This document shows, piece by piece, positions 1-10,363 of a stretch of 64,000 nt of DNA. The position numbers and the translations under genes were made by a program. Each line of letters opens with the position of its first letter. Position 1 is the first letter of the stretch. Under the pieces are notes generated by a model that was given only the letters and a program-made list of their open reading frames with translations, did no database searches and was not told where the DNA came from. Origin of the DNA: Diplolepis rosae (taxonomy: Eukaryota > Arthropoda > Insecta > Hymenoptera > Diplolepididae); assembly GCA_030998225.1 (NCBI GenBank), contig JAPYXD010000755.1, positions 4,761,501 to 4,825,500 of the forward strand, in the 5' to 3' direction.

Positions 1-734
1 CATAAATGTTATTTTATAAATTAATTAAATAAATATTTTACGTGAATAAATATTTATAATGAATTGCTCAAACAATTTATTGCGAATATTTAATTAATTT
101 GTTATGAAATAATACTTATGAATTTTCAGGACATAATTATAAGTTGAAAGTAACTCGTTCGCATGTGAAACCTGAAATATCAGTCATGTTGCGTACTAGA
201 GTATCACCGTGACATCAACCTCAAAAATGGGGTACTAAACGAAACACATATCTCTCGAGCTATTGACATTAGAGAACTCCTTTACTTTGGTTATGCGCAT
301 ATTGAGTTCTCTACAACTTACTTCCCATAAAGTTTACTATGATTTCTTGGCAAACACTTTTATTTTTAAAACAAATACACCCGTGTAGCGCATCGAAAAT
401 GATTGATGGCAATGTGACAAAAAGTGGATGCTGCAGGGGAACGGGAGTAAAGAATAGCCTGCGTTGCTCACTTTTCAAAATTACTGATTTAAAAATTTAA
501 TAAAATTACAATATTATTATATCTGAAGTTGTAATAAGCTTATAATAACATCAGTAATTTATGGTAATTAATAATTTATGTACCGCACTTCGTCTCACGT
601 CGAATTTTCGGCAAGGACTCCATAAGAAAAAGTATATATATATTTAAATATAATGTATATAATTTAAATAATAAGAAATATTCTTAATATTATTTTTTAC
701 CCTGGATTTCATAAATTTTTTATACATACCCCCC
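1..734. other. AT-rich flank, no gene recognised
   Basis: Very AT-rich sequence on both strands with no long open frame. It contains poly-A/T tracts and short ATTA-type repeats. The mitochondrial similarity of the next feature fades out near its right edge, so the left breakpoint of the mitochondrial insertion is probably close to 735-760. I see no gene, RNA or structured repeat here. Confidence 0.5.
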
Positions 735-1182
735 ATTATCATTTCATTCTAGATAATAAATTAGGCCCAATATTCAAAGATAATGGAGGGTATACAGTTC
801 ACCCTGTTCCTGCCCCTTGATCAATAAATATCCTTATAATTAATAAAATAAAAGAAGGAACCAGTAACCAAAATCTTATATTATTTAATCGAGGAAAAGA
901 TATATCTGGAGAAGATAATATTAATGGAATCAAATAATTTCCAAACCCTCCTAATATTAAGGGTATAACTAAAAAAAAAATTATAATAAAAGCATGAGAA
1001 GTAACAATAGAATTATAAATTTGATCATTACCAATTAATTGACCAGTTATCCCTAATTCAATAAGAATAATTATCCTTAAAGCTGCCCCAACCATTCCAC
1101 ATCAAATACCAAATATACAATATAATATACCAATATCCTTATGATTAGTTGAATAAAACCATTTAATAAAATTTGTTTTATA
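735..1182 (-). pseudogene. COX1: Nuclear mitochondrial insertion: COX1 N-terminal fragment
   Basis: On the minus strand the frame matches the start of cytochrome c oxidase subunit I, the mitochondrial terminal oxidase core. Under the invertebrate mitochondrial code it opens with an ATT start and the invariant WFYSTNHKDIG stretch, then [34 protein letters not shown] and [19 protein letters not shown] is read as Trp at two conserved Trp sites, which is diagnostic of mitochondrial origin. Similarity stops soon after VYPPLS, so only about the first 120-130 codons remain. It is non-functional in the nucleus because of those TGA codons and the truncation. It lies head-to-head with the ND2 fragment, an order that standard insect mitochondrial DNA does not have. 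Confidence 0.93.
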
Positions 1183-2413
1183 CCAGGGGTGTTATTTGAA
1201 GTTTGCCGGTTTTTTCAATAAAGAAAACACTTAATTCTCAAGGGAATTACAAAAATTTTTTATTCAAAGTATTGACCATTGGATTCTACACATTTTGCCT
1301 ATCTTTCAGGCAAATCATGGATACCATTCCAAAAAAACTTTTTCTCTTTCAAGGCAAACCAAACGACGAGCCATTTTTCGACTTCTTCAAAATTGGCGAA
1401 GCGCTGCTCTGCGAGTGAGTGTCCCATCGATGAGGAAAGGTGATAGTCGGACGGGGCGAGGTCTGGAGAGTACGGCGGGTGCGATAATATTTCTCAATTC
1501 AATGCTTTTAATGTGTTCTTCACCACTTTAGCGGTATGAGACGGTGCGTTCTCATGTTACAGGATAACTTTGCCATGTCTTCGGGCCCATTCCGGCCGTT
1601 TTTCGATCAACGCATGATTCAAATTGATAATTTGTTGTCGGTAGCGATCCGTATTCACCGTCTCACCAGGTTTTAATAACTCGAAGTACATCACACCACA
1701 CTGGTCCCACCAAACGCAGAGCATTGTCTTACGGCCAAAGCGATTTGGCATTGGAGTCGATGGGCCGACGTCACCAGGTGAAAGCCATGATTTTTTCCGC
1801 TTCGGGTTCTTGAAATAAATCTATTTTTCGTCCCCGTGACAATTCGATGCAGAAAAGATTTCCTTTTGAACCGTTGAAGCAGCATTTCACAAATGGTTTT
1901 TCGATTTTTCCCATGGCTTTTAAACGTTGGCAAATTGCTCCTCGGGGCACATTTAGTATTTGTGCCAATTGTTGTTGCGATTGGGTTGGGTCTTCATCCA
2001 ATAACGCCTGCAATTCCTCGTCTTCGAACTTTTTCGCTGCACCAGGATGTTCATTGTCTGCTAAATCGAAATCTCCACTTTTAAATTGACGAAACCATGT
2101 CTCACATGCTCTAATCACTGGACCATGTTCACCATAAGTTTCTACCAGCAATCGATGAGCTTGAACAGCTTTTTTCTTTTGATGAAATAAGAAAAGCAAC
2201 GAATGCCGCAAATGCGATTTACTTGGAACGAAGCTCGACATATTCACTGAGGTAAACAACTATGATGTTATTATTTTGGCAGAATGTAATTGTGTTTTTT
2301 TGAAGGTTATTGTCCATAGAAAAATATGACATAGATGCCAAATCATAGAAATGTATACATATCTCTAGCGACATCTACGAGTAAAACCGGCAAATTTCAA
2401 CTAACACCCCTGG
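1183..2413 (-). mobile_element. mariner (DD34D) element with both terminal inverted repeats
   Basis: A complete-length mariner of 1231 bp. Terminal inverted repeats of about 31 bp, starting CCAGGGGTGTTA, differ at only two or three positions, and a TA duplication flanks both ends. It landed between the COX1 and ND2 fragments of the mitochondrial insertion, so it is younger than that insertion. The transposase is on the minus strand and is broken. The ends are well preserved, which suggests a fairly recent insertion. Confidence 0.93.
1260..2241 (-). pseudogene. mariner transposase, frameshifted
   Basis: Begins MSSFVPSKSHLRH at 2241. A helix-turn-helix N-terminal part (AHRLLVETYGEHG, WFRQFKSGDFD, then the second HTH around LDEDPTQSQQQLAQIL) is followed by the linker and catalytic core. 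After KAMGKIEK the reading frame shifts near 1930 (to LLQRFKRKSFLHRIVTG) and again near 1760, returning at NRFGRKTMLCVWWDQCGV. The second catalytic Asp region (HENAPSHTA, from usual HDNAPSHTA) and the third (PPYSPDLAPSDYH) are visible, and the C-terminus ends SNGQYFE at 1260. An in-frame stop lies just before HENAPSHTA. It is typical of the mariner family, whose usual length is about 345 residues, and is inactive. Confidence 0.9.
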
Positions 2414-2440
2414 TAAACTAAAAATTTAATTTTATAAAAA

Positions 2441-2508
2441 AGTAATATGTCTGATTTAAGTAATAAATAGTAAATTCATTTAAGAATATAAAAATATACT
2501 CTATTACT
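2441..2508 (+). tRNA. Mitochondrial tRNA relic, identity uncertain
   Basis: A 68-nt span bounded by a perfect 7-bp acceptor-type pairing (AGTAATA at 2441-2447 with TATTACT at 2502-2508). A short TATA/TATA T-arm and a TG spacer follow the acceptor. It sits just upstream of ND2 on the same strand, which is the normal place of tRNA-Met. A CAT triplet occurs in the middle, but the anticodon stem does not close well. The D-arm text instead resembles tRNA-Leu(UUR). Decayed mitochondrial tRNA-Met is the positional guess. Confidence 0.4.
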
Positions 2509-2848
2509 AATAAAAATGAATTTTAATTCAATTGTATTTTACTCATTAATAATAATAAGAATTATATTAGGTATTGATACTAGTTTAATTTTATTTTAAT
2601 GAATATCAATTGAAATTAATATAATATCATTTATTCCAATAATATTATTTTTCAATAAATTTTATGACTCATCAATAAAATACTTTTTAATTCAAAGATT
2701 TAGATCTTTAATAATATTATTTTTTTATTTTAATATATACCTAATAATAAATAACTTATTAATTAATAATTTTACTATATTAATATTATTTATAAAAATT
2801 GGATATTTTCCATTTTAATTTTGATACATTAATATTATTAATAAATTA

Positions 2849-3058
2849 TAAAAATTATTTACTTGTTTATAATTCTCTTTTGTTCTTTATTTTAAATTTC
2901 TTGTATTATTAATTTTCTGTATTGCATGTTAATTTTTCATCATTTATATTAATAATGTAGGCCCTGAAGAGGAAGACGGTGTTTTGTCTTCGAAACGTTG
3001 GCCATTTGACAATAATAAACCTTGACTTCTACTTGTCCAGCTCGGTCATTTTCCTTAT
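2849..3058 (+). mobile_element. Short Penelope-like insertion with 21-bp target duplication
   Basis: Compared with continuous ND2, 210 bp are extra. They are flanked by identical 21-bp copies of ND2 sequence at 2828-2848 and 3059-3079. The insert has no open frame but contains a hammerhead ribozyme core, the hallmark of the pLTR region of Penelope-like retroelements. The long target duplication fits a retroelement insertion primed at a nick. It is most likely a severely truncated or non-autonomous Penelope-like copy. A Retrozyme-like RNA is an alternative. Confidence 0.7.
2960..3003 (+). ncRNA. Hammerhead ribozyme core (Penelope type)
   Basis: CTGAAGA (2964-2970) fits the conserved CUGANGA box. 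It is followed by a perfect 6-bp stem II (GAAGAC 2972-2977 with GTCTTC 2986-2991, 8-nt loop) and then GAAAC (2992-2996). Self-complementary GGCC blocks at 2960-2963 and 3000-3003 can close an outer helix. All invariant core boxes are present and in register. Whether a cleavable site is present in this truncated copy is not clear. Confidence 0.75.
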
Positions 3059-3789
3059 ATTAATATTATTAATAAATTAAGTTGATTAAATTGTCTAATT
3101 TTAATAACAATTCAAACAATCTTACCATTTTATTTAATAAACAACTTATTTATAAAAATATTAAAAATAAATTATTTTTTATACATTATAATCATTTTAA
3201 ATTCTATAATAACTTTATCAATCATTTACAATTTTAATTCATTACGATTAATTTAAAGATTTTCTTCAATAAACCACATAAGATGAGTATTAATCAATAT
3301 ATTAATTAAGTTAAAAATATGAATTTATTATTTTATAATTTATTCATTTATTTTAATAAATTTATTTTTTATATTAATATAATTAAAGTTTTTTTATTAA
3401 AATGAATTATATTTAATATGTAATAATAAAATTTTTACAATATTTCTTTAAATAAATATTTTAACTTTAATAGGAATACCACCATTAACAGGATTTTTTA
3501 TTAAATTATATTCAATTTATTTATTTAAAAATTATAAAATATTTTTCTTAACTTACATAATAATCTTAGTTTCTATAATAATTATATATTTTTATATAAA
3601 AATAATAATTCCATCAATAATATTTTTTAACATTATTTTATACAATAACATATTAATTAAATAAAAAATGGCGAAATCTTTTATAGAGTTTGTACAGGAC
3701 TCTCCTAGGACGGGTCTAGGCATACCTTTTAAAACCAAAGAACTCCCTCTCACGAACCAATACACCGCCCGCGGAACCGCCTTTCGGCT

Positions 3790-4095
3790 TTAAACTTCGC
3801 GGGCAGTTGGTACCAGCTTAAAGAAGCGTACGACTCTTCCGTCGTCCGTTCGCCCGGGACTCCCATCCGCGGGCACACGCCCGTTAAGCAGGCCGGCTAA
3901 CCGCGCCAACCAAGGGAGGAATAAAAAGATTCCTCCTTCGGTCGACGCGGACAGCCAAGTCTGCCCAAGACGCAGGACCGCGGGTGCAGGCCCCGATGCG
4001 ATTTCTACTGGCCCCCGTTGTTGCCGCGCTCTGCACGCCCATCGAGCTCCCTCGCCTTCATCACCAGGGTAACGAATGACTCGATAAGCTTCCAT
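3790..4095 (-). pseudogene. R1-clade ORF2 C-terminus
   Basis: Short minus-strand frame starting MEAYRVIRYPGDEGEGARW. It is the tail of the R1-type ORF2 protein and is nearly the same as the frame at 43367-43552. R1 elements end with a zinc-finger region and short tail after the RT, with no RNase H. Only the last part survives here, followed by the 3' UTR down to 3665. Confidence 0.7.
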
Positions 4096-4153
4096 ATCTG
4101 TTCAGACTGGAGCATGAGAGAGGCAAAAGGTTGTCGCAGCTTATGACTATTCG

Positions 4154-4861
4154 ATGCCCCGCCGCAAGCGTAGGCAAGCCAAGGGCCTGATGTACTGGTG
4201 GAATGACCAGTTGGCTGCCCTACGTCGTGAATGCCTCGCAGCGCGGCGGAGATTTACCCGCTCAAAGGGTGATTCTCTGCTGCACGAGGCACAGAAAAGG
4301 GCAAAAGCAGCTTTGTGGCGAGGCATAAAGAAAAGCCGATTTCAATGCTGGAAAGGCTTGATCCATGAGGTCGAAAAGGACCCATGGGGTCTCGCCTTCA
4401 AAATAGTCACCAAGAATTTGGTAACTAGAAGAAAGACCCCGGGCCTGGACAATCCCGATCAAGGTCAAGTAAATTGTGCGTAGCTTGTTTGCACACGTGG
4501 AACCGTTCCAAAGACAGGATCGAAGTTCCTGCGTGGTCCAGCGCTTCTGGAGGAGTTGATTCTACAACGGCTTCAGGCCCTCTTGGTCGGGGAGAACGGT
4601 CTCTCGGAAAACCAGTTCGGATTCAGGAAAGGCAGGTCCACTGTGGACGCTATCCAAGCTGTGGTTAACATCGCCACAAATGCAAGAAAAGGAACTGGTA
4701 AGCGTAAGGGATTCTGCGCGTTGATCAGCATTGTCATACGCAATGCGTTCAATACCGCGAGATGGAACATCTGCATCGAGGCGATGGTGCGGAAGAAGGT
4801 TCCAGACTACCTGTTGCGAATGATAGATGACTATCTGAGCGACAGGTGGGTGATATACTAG
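4154..4861 (+). pseudogene. R1-clade ORF2: pre-RT linker and RT fragment
   Basis: Opens with a basic MPRRKRRQAKG segment, then WWNDQLAALRRECLAARRRF, the linker between endonuclease and RT of R1-type ORF2. After a frame break near 4458 (GQVNCA, then stop) and a deletion, the RT continues as NQFGFRKGRSTVDAIQ, the DIRNAFN motif (here IVIRNAFN, with Asp replaced by Val), and RMIDDYLSDRWVIY. It ends in a TAG where copy B has CAA. It lacks the catalytic FADD block and is dead. Confidence 0.85.
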
Positions 4862-4906
4862 GGCTACAAATGGTCTCTCAAAGAAGAGATGACATGTGGC
4901 GAAGTG

Positions 4907-4924
4907 TTGGTTGGTTGGTTGGTT
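4907..4924. repeat. (TTGG)n microsatellite
   Basis: Four tandem TTGG units at the broken end of R1 copy A. They may have arisen at the junction of the inverted 5' part with flanking DNA. Confidence 0.8.
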
Positions 4925-5515
4925 GATCACAGACAATCGTGATAATTGTTTGAACTCATGTCAGCATCCTTTGTCAAATGCTGGATATTAATCTCATTTA
5001 ACATGAACTTGATATTCTCATGGTGCATACAAACGCACACATGACTGACACTGCTTCCTGCCAGAACACAATGACGAGGTCTGAGTTTTTTAAATTTTGA
5101 AATACTTATCTTCAGACCTTCGTGTTCTGCTGTAATTTGTGAAACGGAGCAACTTAACGAATAAAGAAATAAATGGACAAAGAAACAAACCCTGTCACGT
5201 GATGAAATATCATATATTTAAATTTTGAGGTTAGTTTTTTAAACAGCCCACATCTATTTCACACAGAGCAGTAACACTAACCGCGAATGATATTATGCAA
5301 TGTAAAAAATTAGCTTGAGGGTGTTCTATGGGTTCCCCGGCGTGAAGACCGTAGCAAACCGTCGCATGGCCTCAGCTCCGGCGGAGCATCCAGTTATTCA
5401 TCGCACAATTGCTTGAAAAGAAAAAAAAACGCCATCTTGAAATCTAATTATAAATTATTAATTATTAATTATTGTAGTGGCAAAGAAACTGCAACATCAC
5501 AGACTATAGATTGGA
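4925..5515. other. Intergenic or intronic spacer
   Basis: No recognisable gene. It holds a short GC-rich patch at 5325-5395 between AT-rich stretches and nothing structured that I can name. Confidence 0.4.
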
Positions 5516-5519
5516 ATCT

Positions 5520-5925
5520 AGAAATATTGATGGCTGACGAACTGAATTTCTGGACCTACATAGCCAAGGCTGCTGAAAAAGCTGCAATAGTGGCAGGCAT
5601 GCTATACCGAAAAAAGTTGGCCTTGGTACAGTGAAGAGGATCACTATGGGTAGTGAGTGCCTATTTTAAAGTATCCGAGGCAGCAGTACGGATCGTCGTA
5701 GGGAGCGTGCTCATAGACACAGAAGTAGACGACAACTTCGGTGGGCAAATATTGCTGGGGCATATATTGCTCTGAAGCGATAGACGACGTGAATCACCAT
5801 TTTTGAGTGCGATCGTTGGGTAGAAACAAGAGAAAGGCTTTGTGGAAAACTAGGAGAGTTCATTATTCCACACAACATGGTAGGGCTGATCTTTCGGTCT
5901 TAAACCGACTACATTACATTGCAGG
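5520..5925 (+). pseudogene. Old R1-like LINE relic (RT end and C-terminal zinc finger)
   Basis: Broken plus-strand frames resemble the part of R1 ORF2 after the RT palm. LNFWTYIAKAAEKAAIVAGML at 5540-5600 corresponds to the L-x-F-x-x-H-hx-x-hx-x-KA helix that follows FADD. Around 5650 come SAYFKVSEAAVRIVVGSVLID-like codons. At 5800-5890 a stretch beginning ECDRWVETRERLCGKLGE matches the C-terminal C-x-x-W-x-x-x-R block. Several stops and frame changes separate them. It is much older than copies A-C and clearly a different family member. Confidence 0.6.
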
Positions 5926-6698
5926 CTTCAGCGAAGAAATACTACGTAGTCAGATGATGAAGGAAACAGATTACGAAACATTGAAAACTAATAACATTAA
6001 TATCAGTCTTGTATTTAGTCCCCAATCACCTATTCTTCGAACTTGTCACCCTGTACTATTTTTTCAAGCTTTGAAAGGTGTATTCATACATGTAGATACA
6101 TCATGCTTTGAACAGTTAACAGTTTTTTGTCTTTATATATTATTGCAAGAAAGCATATGGGGGAGGTGACGTTTAAGAACAGTAATCTTTCCTTCGATAT
6201 TGTATAAAAGTCCAGGCAACGAGTTTCCTAAGGTGGAGATTTATAAAAAAACAGTTTGATGTGGTAAAGATTTTGAAGAGTTGTAAGCCTCACCTTAGTA
6301 AACCATAGTTCCCGGAACTTTTGTATCAAGTTGATGAAAGGCTACTTTTTAACAATAATTTCACCTTTCCAGTATTTGAGGATATATTAGGTATATTTAT
6401 GAATGTCAATGAGATATTAAGAAGTATTTATTCATGAAAAAAAAAGTTTGATTTGTGTAGCTCATAGTCCCATTTCCGAATTAATATAATTAAAAACATT
6501 CAATAAAGATTGTAAAAATATATGTATATTCGTAAAAAGCGCGTCGAACAGCACCACTCTATAATTTAAAAAGTAATGCTCAAATTAGATTACATGATCA
6601 TTGCGGAAAAAGTGATAATAAACAAAAATTATATTCAAAACATAATATTAATAAAACGTGAAATTCGTTGGATGATAAATTAAAGAAAATGTAGTTAC
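5926..6698. other. Spacer; possible THADA intron
   Basis: No convincing gene. A 120-codon open frame on the plus strand (5807-6169) mostly overlaps the LINE relic and then unrelated sequence; I do not believe it is a gene. If the THADA gene continues leftwards, this is the start of its next intron, because the exon at 6699 ends with a donor site. Confidence 0.4.
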
Positions 6699-6889
6699 CT
6701 GAATGAAATCTGTTTCAAAAGATTAGAAACAGTATCAAGAAAAGAAGTAGCTGCCGGAAAACATGCAGGTCTGACATTTAAATTCTCCAGACCTTGGAGG
6801 ATATCATATCCAGTATTTAGTAAAAACATGGAAAAATTAGTCTTTGATCTTATAACTCCATTAAAATGTGAATGTACTATCCCATGTAA
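6699..6889 (-). CDS. THADA: THADA homologue, exon (third recognisable)
   Basis: A 191-bp exon with acceptor TTTTAG/TTACAT at 6889 and donor AG/GTAACT at 6699. It is open throughout and starts in phase 0, joining directly to the exon at 9196-9384. It encodes 63 residues and two bases of the next codon: LHGIVHSHFNGVIRSK, then LQGLENLNVRPACFPAATSF and LDTVSNLLKQISF. It corresponds to the segment of vertebrate THADA after the conserved HGxLLQ motif, where a Leu-rich helix precedes an (N/R)PC block. THADA is a large HEAT/ARM-repeat protein, the metazoan relative of yeast Trm732, which partners the Trm7-type methylase for tRNA position-32 2'-O-methylation. It has also been linked to SERCA and energy balance in Drosophila. 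Confidence 0.78.
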
Positions 6890-9195
6890 CTAAAACAGAA
6901 ATAAGTATTTAAACGGCATCTAAGTCAACGCCATTCGAACTAAACTTTATTCAATTTTTGCCATTTTAGATCCCGCCCGTATTCCTCTTCAAGTATAGTA
7001 TGTATAATATCAAAAATAGTTTTTCGTACAATTTTATTTAAATATATTATAATTTATGAATAATAATCAATAACTCAGGCCCACAGGATTTTTAATTCCA
7101 GCGGAAACAAAAATCATATCAGTCGTTTTTACGTAATTTTTTACGGTGGATACAAATTTGCTCACAATTTGAGTATCATTCATATTCTGTATGTAGTATC
7201 CATTTTATTTTTTGATGTAATGCAATGTAATTTATATGGAGTGATTTGATCTACCTCTAATTGCGCAAAAAAAATTGATACTGAGAGGTTTTGTTGCATG
7301 ACAACTTGATTGTCATTTTTTGAACTTGAGAATCTGTATGTCCATTTTTCTATAACATTTGTGTTGTACATTAACACTAGATTTACGGACTGAGCCAATT
7401 TGACTCATTTAAAATTCTATTGCTATATATATAAATATATATATAAAATGAAATCCATGGGAGATAAGTCTGAATTCATTGATAAACAAGTTGATGAAAA
7501 GCCCGAGCCGTCTACTCAGGTTATTTTAAGCAATTTGGTACGGGATTTGTTATTGAGTAAGGCGAATGCTAGAATTCTAAGCTCACATTTAAAGAAAAAA
7601 AATGTATTCTATGTGCTATAGGTACAACATTCTATTGTTGTAGGAACGTGGGGAATGAATTTTTCCTATATCTTGCTTAAGACGTTTTGTCTGTTCTACG
7701 CAAAAGAATTAGAGGATCGATGAAAATTTTAGAGCTTGATGCATATGAATGAAGACTTTTTATTGACAATAAATCAGGACTAAAACAACAGTCTGACAAG
7801 ATACTGTTGAAAAGGAGGATGTTTTCAGCAAATAGGTAATGCTCTAGATAGAGGGTCCTTTTAGTAAAAGTTATTTTTCAAAAAGATTTTGAAAAACGTT
7901 TTTTACAGTGAATATTGAAATCATTATCATCAAAAGCAGGACTTTTAAGAAAGTACAGTCACTATGTGCAAAACTATTTGCAATAAATTAGGGACCATTT
8001 ATATTTTAGAAACTGGTCACACCGCTAAGGACGTAAAGTTCGGGGCACGTTTTTATAGATAAAATCTCCAGGAGGCCTAATCCATTTCTTGATGCCGAAA
8101 TTTCTTTCTCTACTTTTTTAATTTAATATTTTTTCGTCATGTACTAGTAAATTACGTTTTTTATCGTACTTTGAATGCAAAAAAGGGAGAAAATTATTAT
8201 TCCCTCAATCAATTAAATAATCAGACTGTATTGGAAAATGATGAGTATTTACGAATTTTCAAATCAAAATTATTCATGATTTGTGGTGGGGGTAAAGGGA
8301 AAGCAACGCTCGACGCCTTTCTCGGAATTTAGCCGCCGCCTTAGCGTGAGTCGAGTGTACAATCAAAAAATCTATAAGCGTGCGTGAACATTTGTCTTAT
8401 TACGCCGGTTGCCGATTGACGTCTGCTGATTTTGAGGCAAATGCGAAAAAAATATAGTAATTTAGTAATTGGATCCGTTATAATGAATTTTGAGGTTTTT
8501 ACATCAGATTCGGAATTAGCGACCCCAAAAACATCGTATAAAGATGCATTTACACCAGTGAAAGAAAATTCAGACTTTTGCCGCTTTTGCCTGCCTCCTT
8601 GCCCACTGTGCATTAATGTTCACATATGCCTCGTACTTGAAGTTGTTGCTTAAAATGAAAAGTCTATAAATTCGTAATAGACTTTTAATTTTAAGAAGAA
8701 AGATCAAGCATAACGCATATGTGACCATGACTGTAAAAAGATTAAATTTGTAGGAAATTTCAAGATTTAAATTTTTTTCAATTAATTACTTAAATCAGAA
8801 CTTTGGTTTCCATCTTCCTTATAATGTTATTTTCTTATCTATTGTTGTTGGGTATTAAATATTGCTACTTGATTCTTATCAATCACACTTTTATAACTTT
8901 AGCACCAAAGATTTTGTAAGTTTCATGTGAATTAATAATACATTTTTTTTATGATTATGCATTATTGACCTTCCAAGAAAATTGTACATACAACACAGTT
9001 TATATTATATAGACTATTCATAAAGAAGAACGTTAGAATTGAACTAATTGAAAACTTTTTGTGAAGAATATTAATTAAGCGTAATGAATCTTTTGGAATG
9101 TATATTTGGGCTTTCGATGTATGTCATGGAAATAGATTTAAATTTATGTCAATTCAGATATTATGACATGCATTATTTTCGGAAATATGAAATAC
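6890..9195 (-). other. THADA intron (2.3 kb)
   Basis: Bounded by donor CAG/GTATTT at 9196 and acceptor TTTTAG at 6890. AT-rich. Short opposed open frames at 8341-8653 (90 and 73 codons) and at 7180-7621 show no motif I recognise and no splice-site support. I found no transposon signature, so this intron is free of recognised insertions compared with the next one upstream. Confidence 0.6.
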
Positions 9196-9384
9196 CTGTA
9201 AAATATATCCATGAAGAGCATTTGGATTCGGAAAAGAATTATCGATCTTTTCCATGAGTAGTATTAATATTGTATCAATATTTTCTGCCGGTATTAATGA
9301 TGCCAGAGCTCTAGCAGCTAGTTCACGAGTTTTATAGACTCGATTAGCTCCACATTGTGATACCATATCAAGAAATTTATCGAT
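9196..9384 (-). CDS. THADA: THADA homologue, exon (second recognisable, DUF2428 core)
   Basis: A 189-bp, phase-0 exon with acceptor TTTTCCAG/ATCGAT at 9384 and donor ACAG/GTATTT at 9196. The 63 residues begin IDKFLDMVSQCGANRVYKTR and include the family signature VYKTRELAARALASLIP and the closing NALHGYILQ. In vertebrate THADA the same order is seen: (P)F-x-x-F-x-x-x-C, VYxxREMAARALVP and NHIHGTLLQ. It joins without a gap to the exon at 35731-36009 (SAWK followed by IDKFL). No stop or frameshift is present, so I read it as a functional host exon. Confidence 0.88.
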
Positions 9385-9694
9385 CTGGAAAATAAACATT
9401 ATATTTCTACTTTAAAAATACATGAGAATCTTACGAAAGTTTTGCATTATGCGACATTTAGAAAAAGGAGCAAGACGAAACTTATAGCATTGGAAAGACG
9501 CATTTAAAAATAAGGTGGAAAGTGGGCGCGTGAACTTACCTGCAATACACTGAAAAACTATGGAAAAAAGTGTTTAAATGAGTATACCATTAGTTTTACT
9601 AAAGTGGAAAAATGACTCATAAAATCGAAAAATAACGCAGTCTAACCTTATAAATTAAACCGCACGGCTACCGAAGCACATGCGATATTTCACA

Positions 9695-10363
9695 AAAAAT
9701 GTATGATATATCGGTTTGAGACGTCTCAAACCGTAAACTGGGAAGAATTGTGAGACGAAATATTAGGAAGGAATTTCTAATATGAGACGGAAATTCATCC
9801 CTAGATCAGGGAACTAAAGACGACAATAGAAGCAATAAACAATACCTCCATAAACGGAAGGACTTTTATACCTCAGTTCGGGATGAAATTTACATGCATA
9901 GAACCCTTGGAACAGACGAAAATTTGATGACTTCAAAGTTAACGAAAAATGTTCGTAAAAAACTATTCTCATATTTTAACCCTACATGTGCGATGTCCGC
10001 AAATAATGCATATATGCATATATGCTATAAGACGAATCGTCCCAAATTTTTATCAGCCAGGTCGAAGTCGAACTCAAGAGCAGGTAGTGGATCGCAACAA
10101 TAGAGGCAATAAACCGTACGTGCGGCGTACTTTTAATTCAAAATTGATATCATCCTTCAAAAACTCATGAGATTGAATATCATAAATTTTTGTCGCGAAA
10201 CACATCATATCAGTCTAATCCATCATATTTCAACGCAAATTGTGGAATACCCTTAAAGTGGCAGTAATTTTAATAAAAAAGTAATCTGAAGTATTAAATA
10301 CAAATAAAACACACTATTTTGGGAAAGTAATAGAGCGTAAAATTAAGGAAATTGAGTTTGACT
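9695..10363 (+). repeat. 0.66-kb non-autonomous element, copy 1
   Basis: Matches 17727-18385 in inverted orientation over its full length (shared GTGAGACGAAATATT, CCTCCATAAACGGAAGGAC, GAACCCTTGGAACAGACG and other blocks). One end carries a perfect 20-bp palindrome around GAGACGTCTC at about 9713-9732. The other end is GGAAATTGAGT. Two short opposed open frames inside are shadows. No coding domain is visible. A hairpin at one end and no terminal inverted repeats would fit a Helitron-like non-autonomous element, but this is a guess. Confidence 0.75.

Larger units (their letters stand above)
2516..3664 (+). pseudogene. ND2: Nuclear mitochondrial insertion: ND2
   Basis: Nearly full-length NADH dehydrogenase subunit 2 (complex I membrane subunit) read in the invertebrate mitochondrial code. 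Recognisable blocks are MSIEIN-MMSFIPI, the KIGYFPF region, LSWLNCLILITIQTILPF, LSIIYNFNSLR, MNHMSW and GMPPLTGFFIKLYSIY, then a C-terminal stop at 3664. It has a TAA in the early coding part and several frame changes. It is also interrupted by a 210-bp Penelope-like insertion at 2849-3058 that duplicated 21 bp of ND2. ATA/AGA codon use is mitochondrial. An R1 LINE begins directly after its stop codon. Confidence 0.9.
3665..4905. mobile_element. R1-clade LINE copy A, 5' part inverted
   Basis: A non-LTR retrotransposon fragment in two opposed parts. From about 4118 down to 3665 the minus strand carries the 3' end (C-terminal coding plus 3' UTR), matching 43349-43760 of copy C. From about 4122 up to 4905 the plus strand carries an upstream portion, the RT linker and RT domain, matching 31753-32545 of copy B. 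The switch of strand within a few bases at 4118-4122 is the signature of twin priming (5' inversion) during target-primed reverse transcription. Within the plus-strand part about 280 bp are missing between 4539 and 4540 relative to copy B. Confidence 0.85.

Noticed and set aside
5807..6169. 120-codon plus-strand open frame as a gene
   Set aside because: Its start overlaps a LINE relic in another frame, and the rest shows no domain, splice site or codon bias.
7180..7398. Minus-strand 72-codon frame as an extra THADA exon
   Set aside because: The exons on either side join in phase 0 and are contiguous in the family; the frame has no matching blocks.
8341..8653. Opposed 90- and 73-codon frames as a small gene
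   Set aside because: They overlap on both strands within an intron and neither has a recognisable motif.
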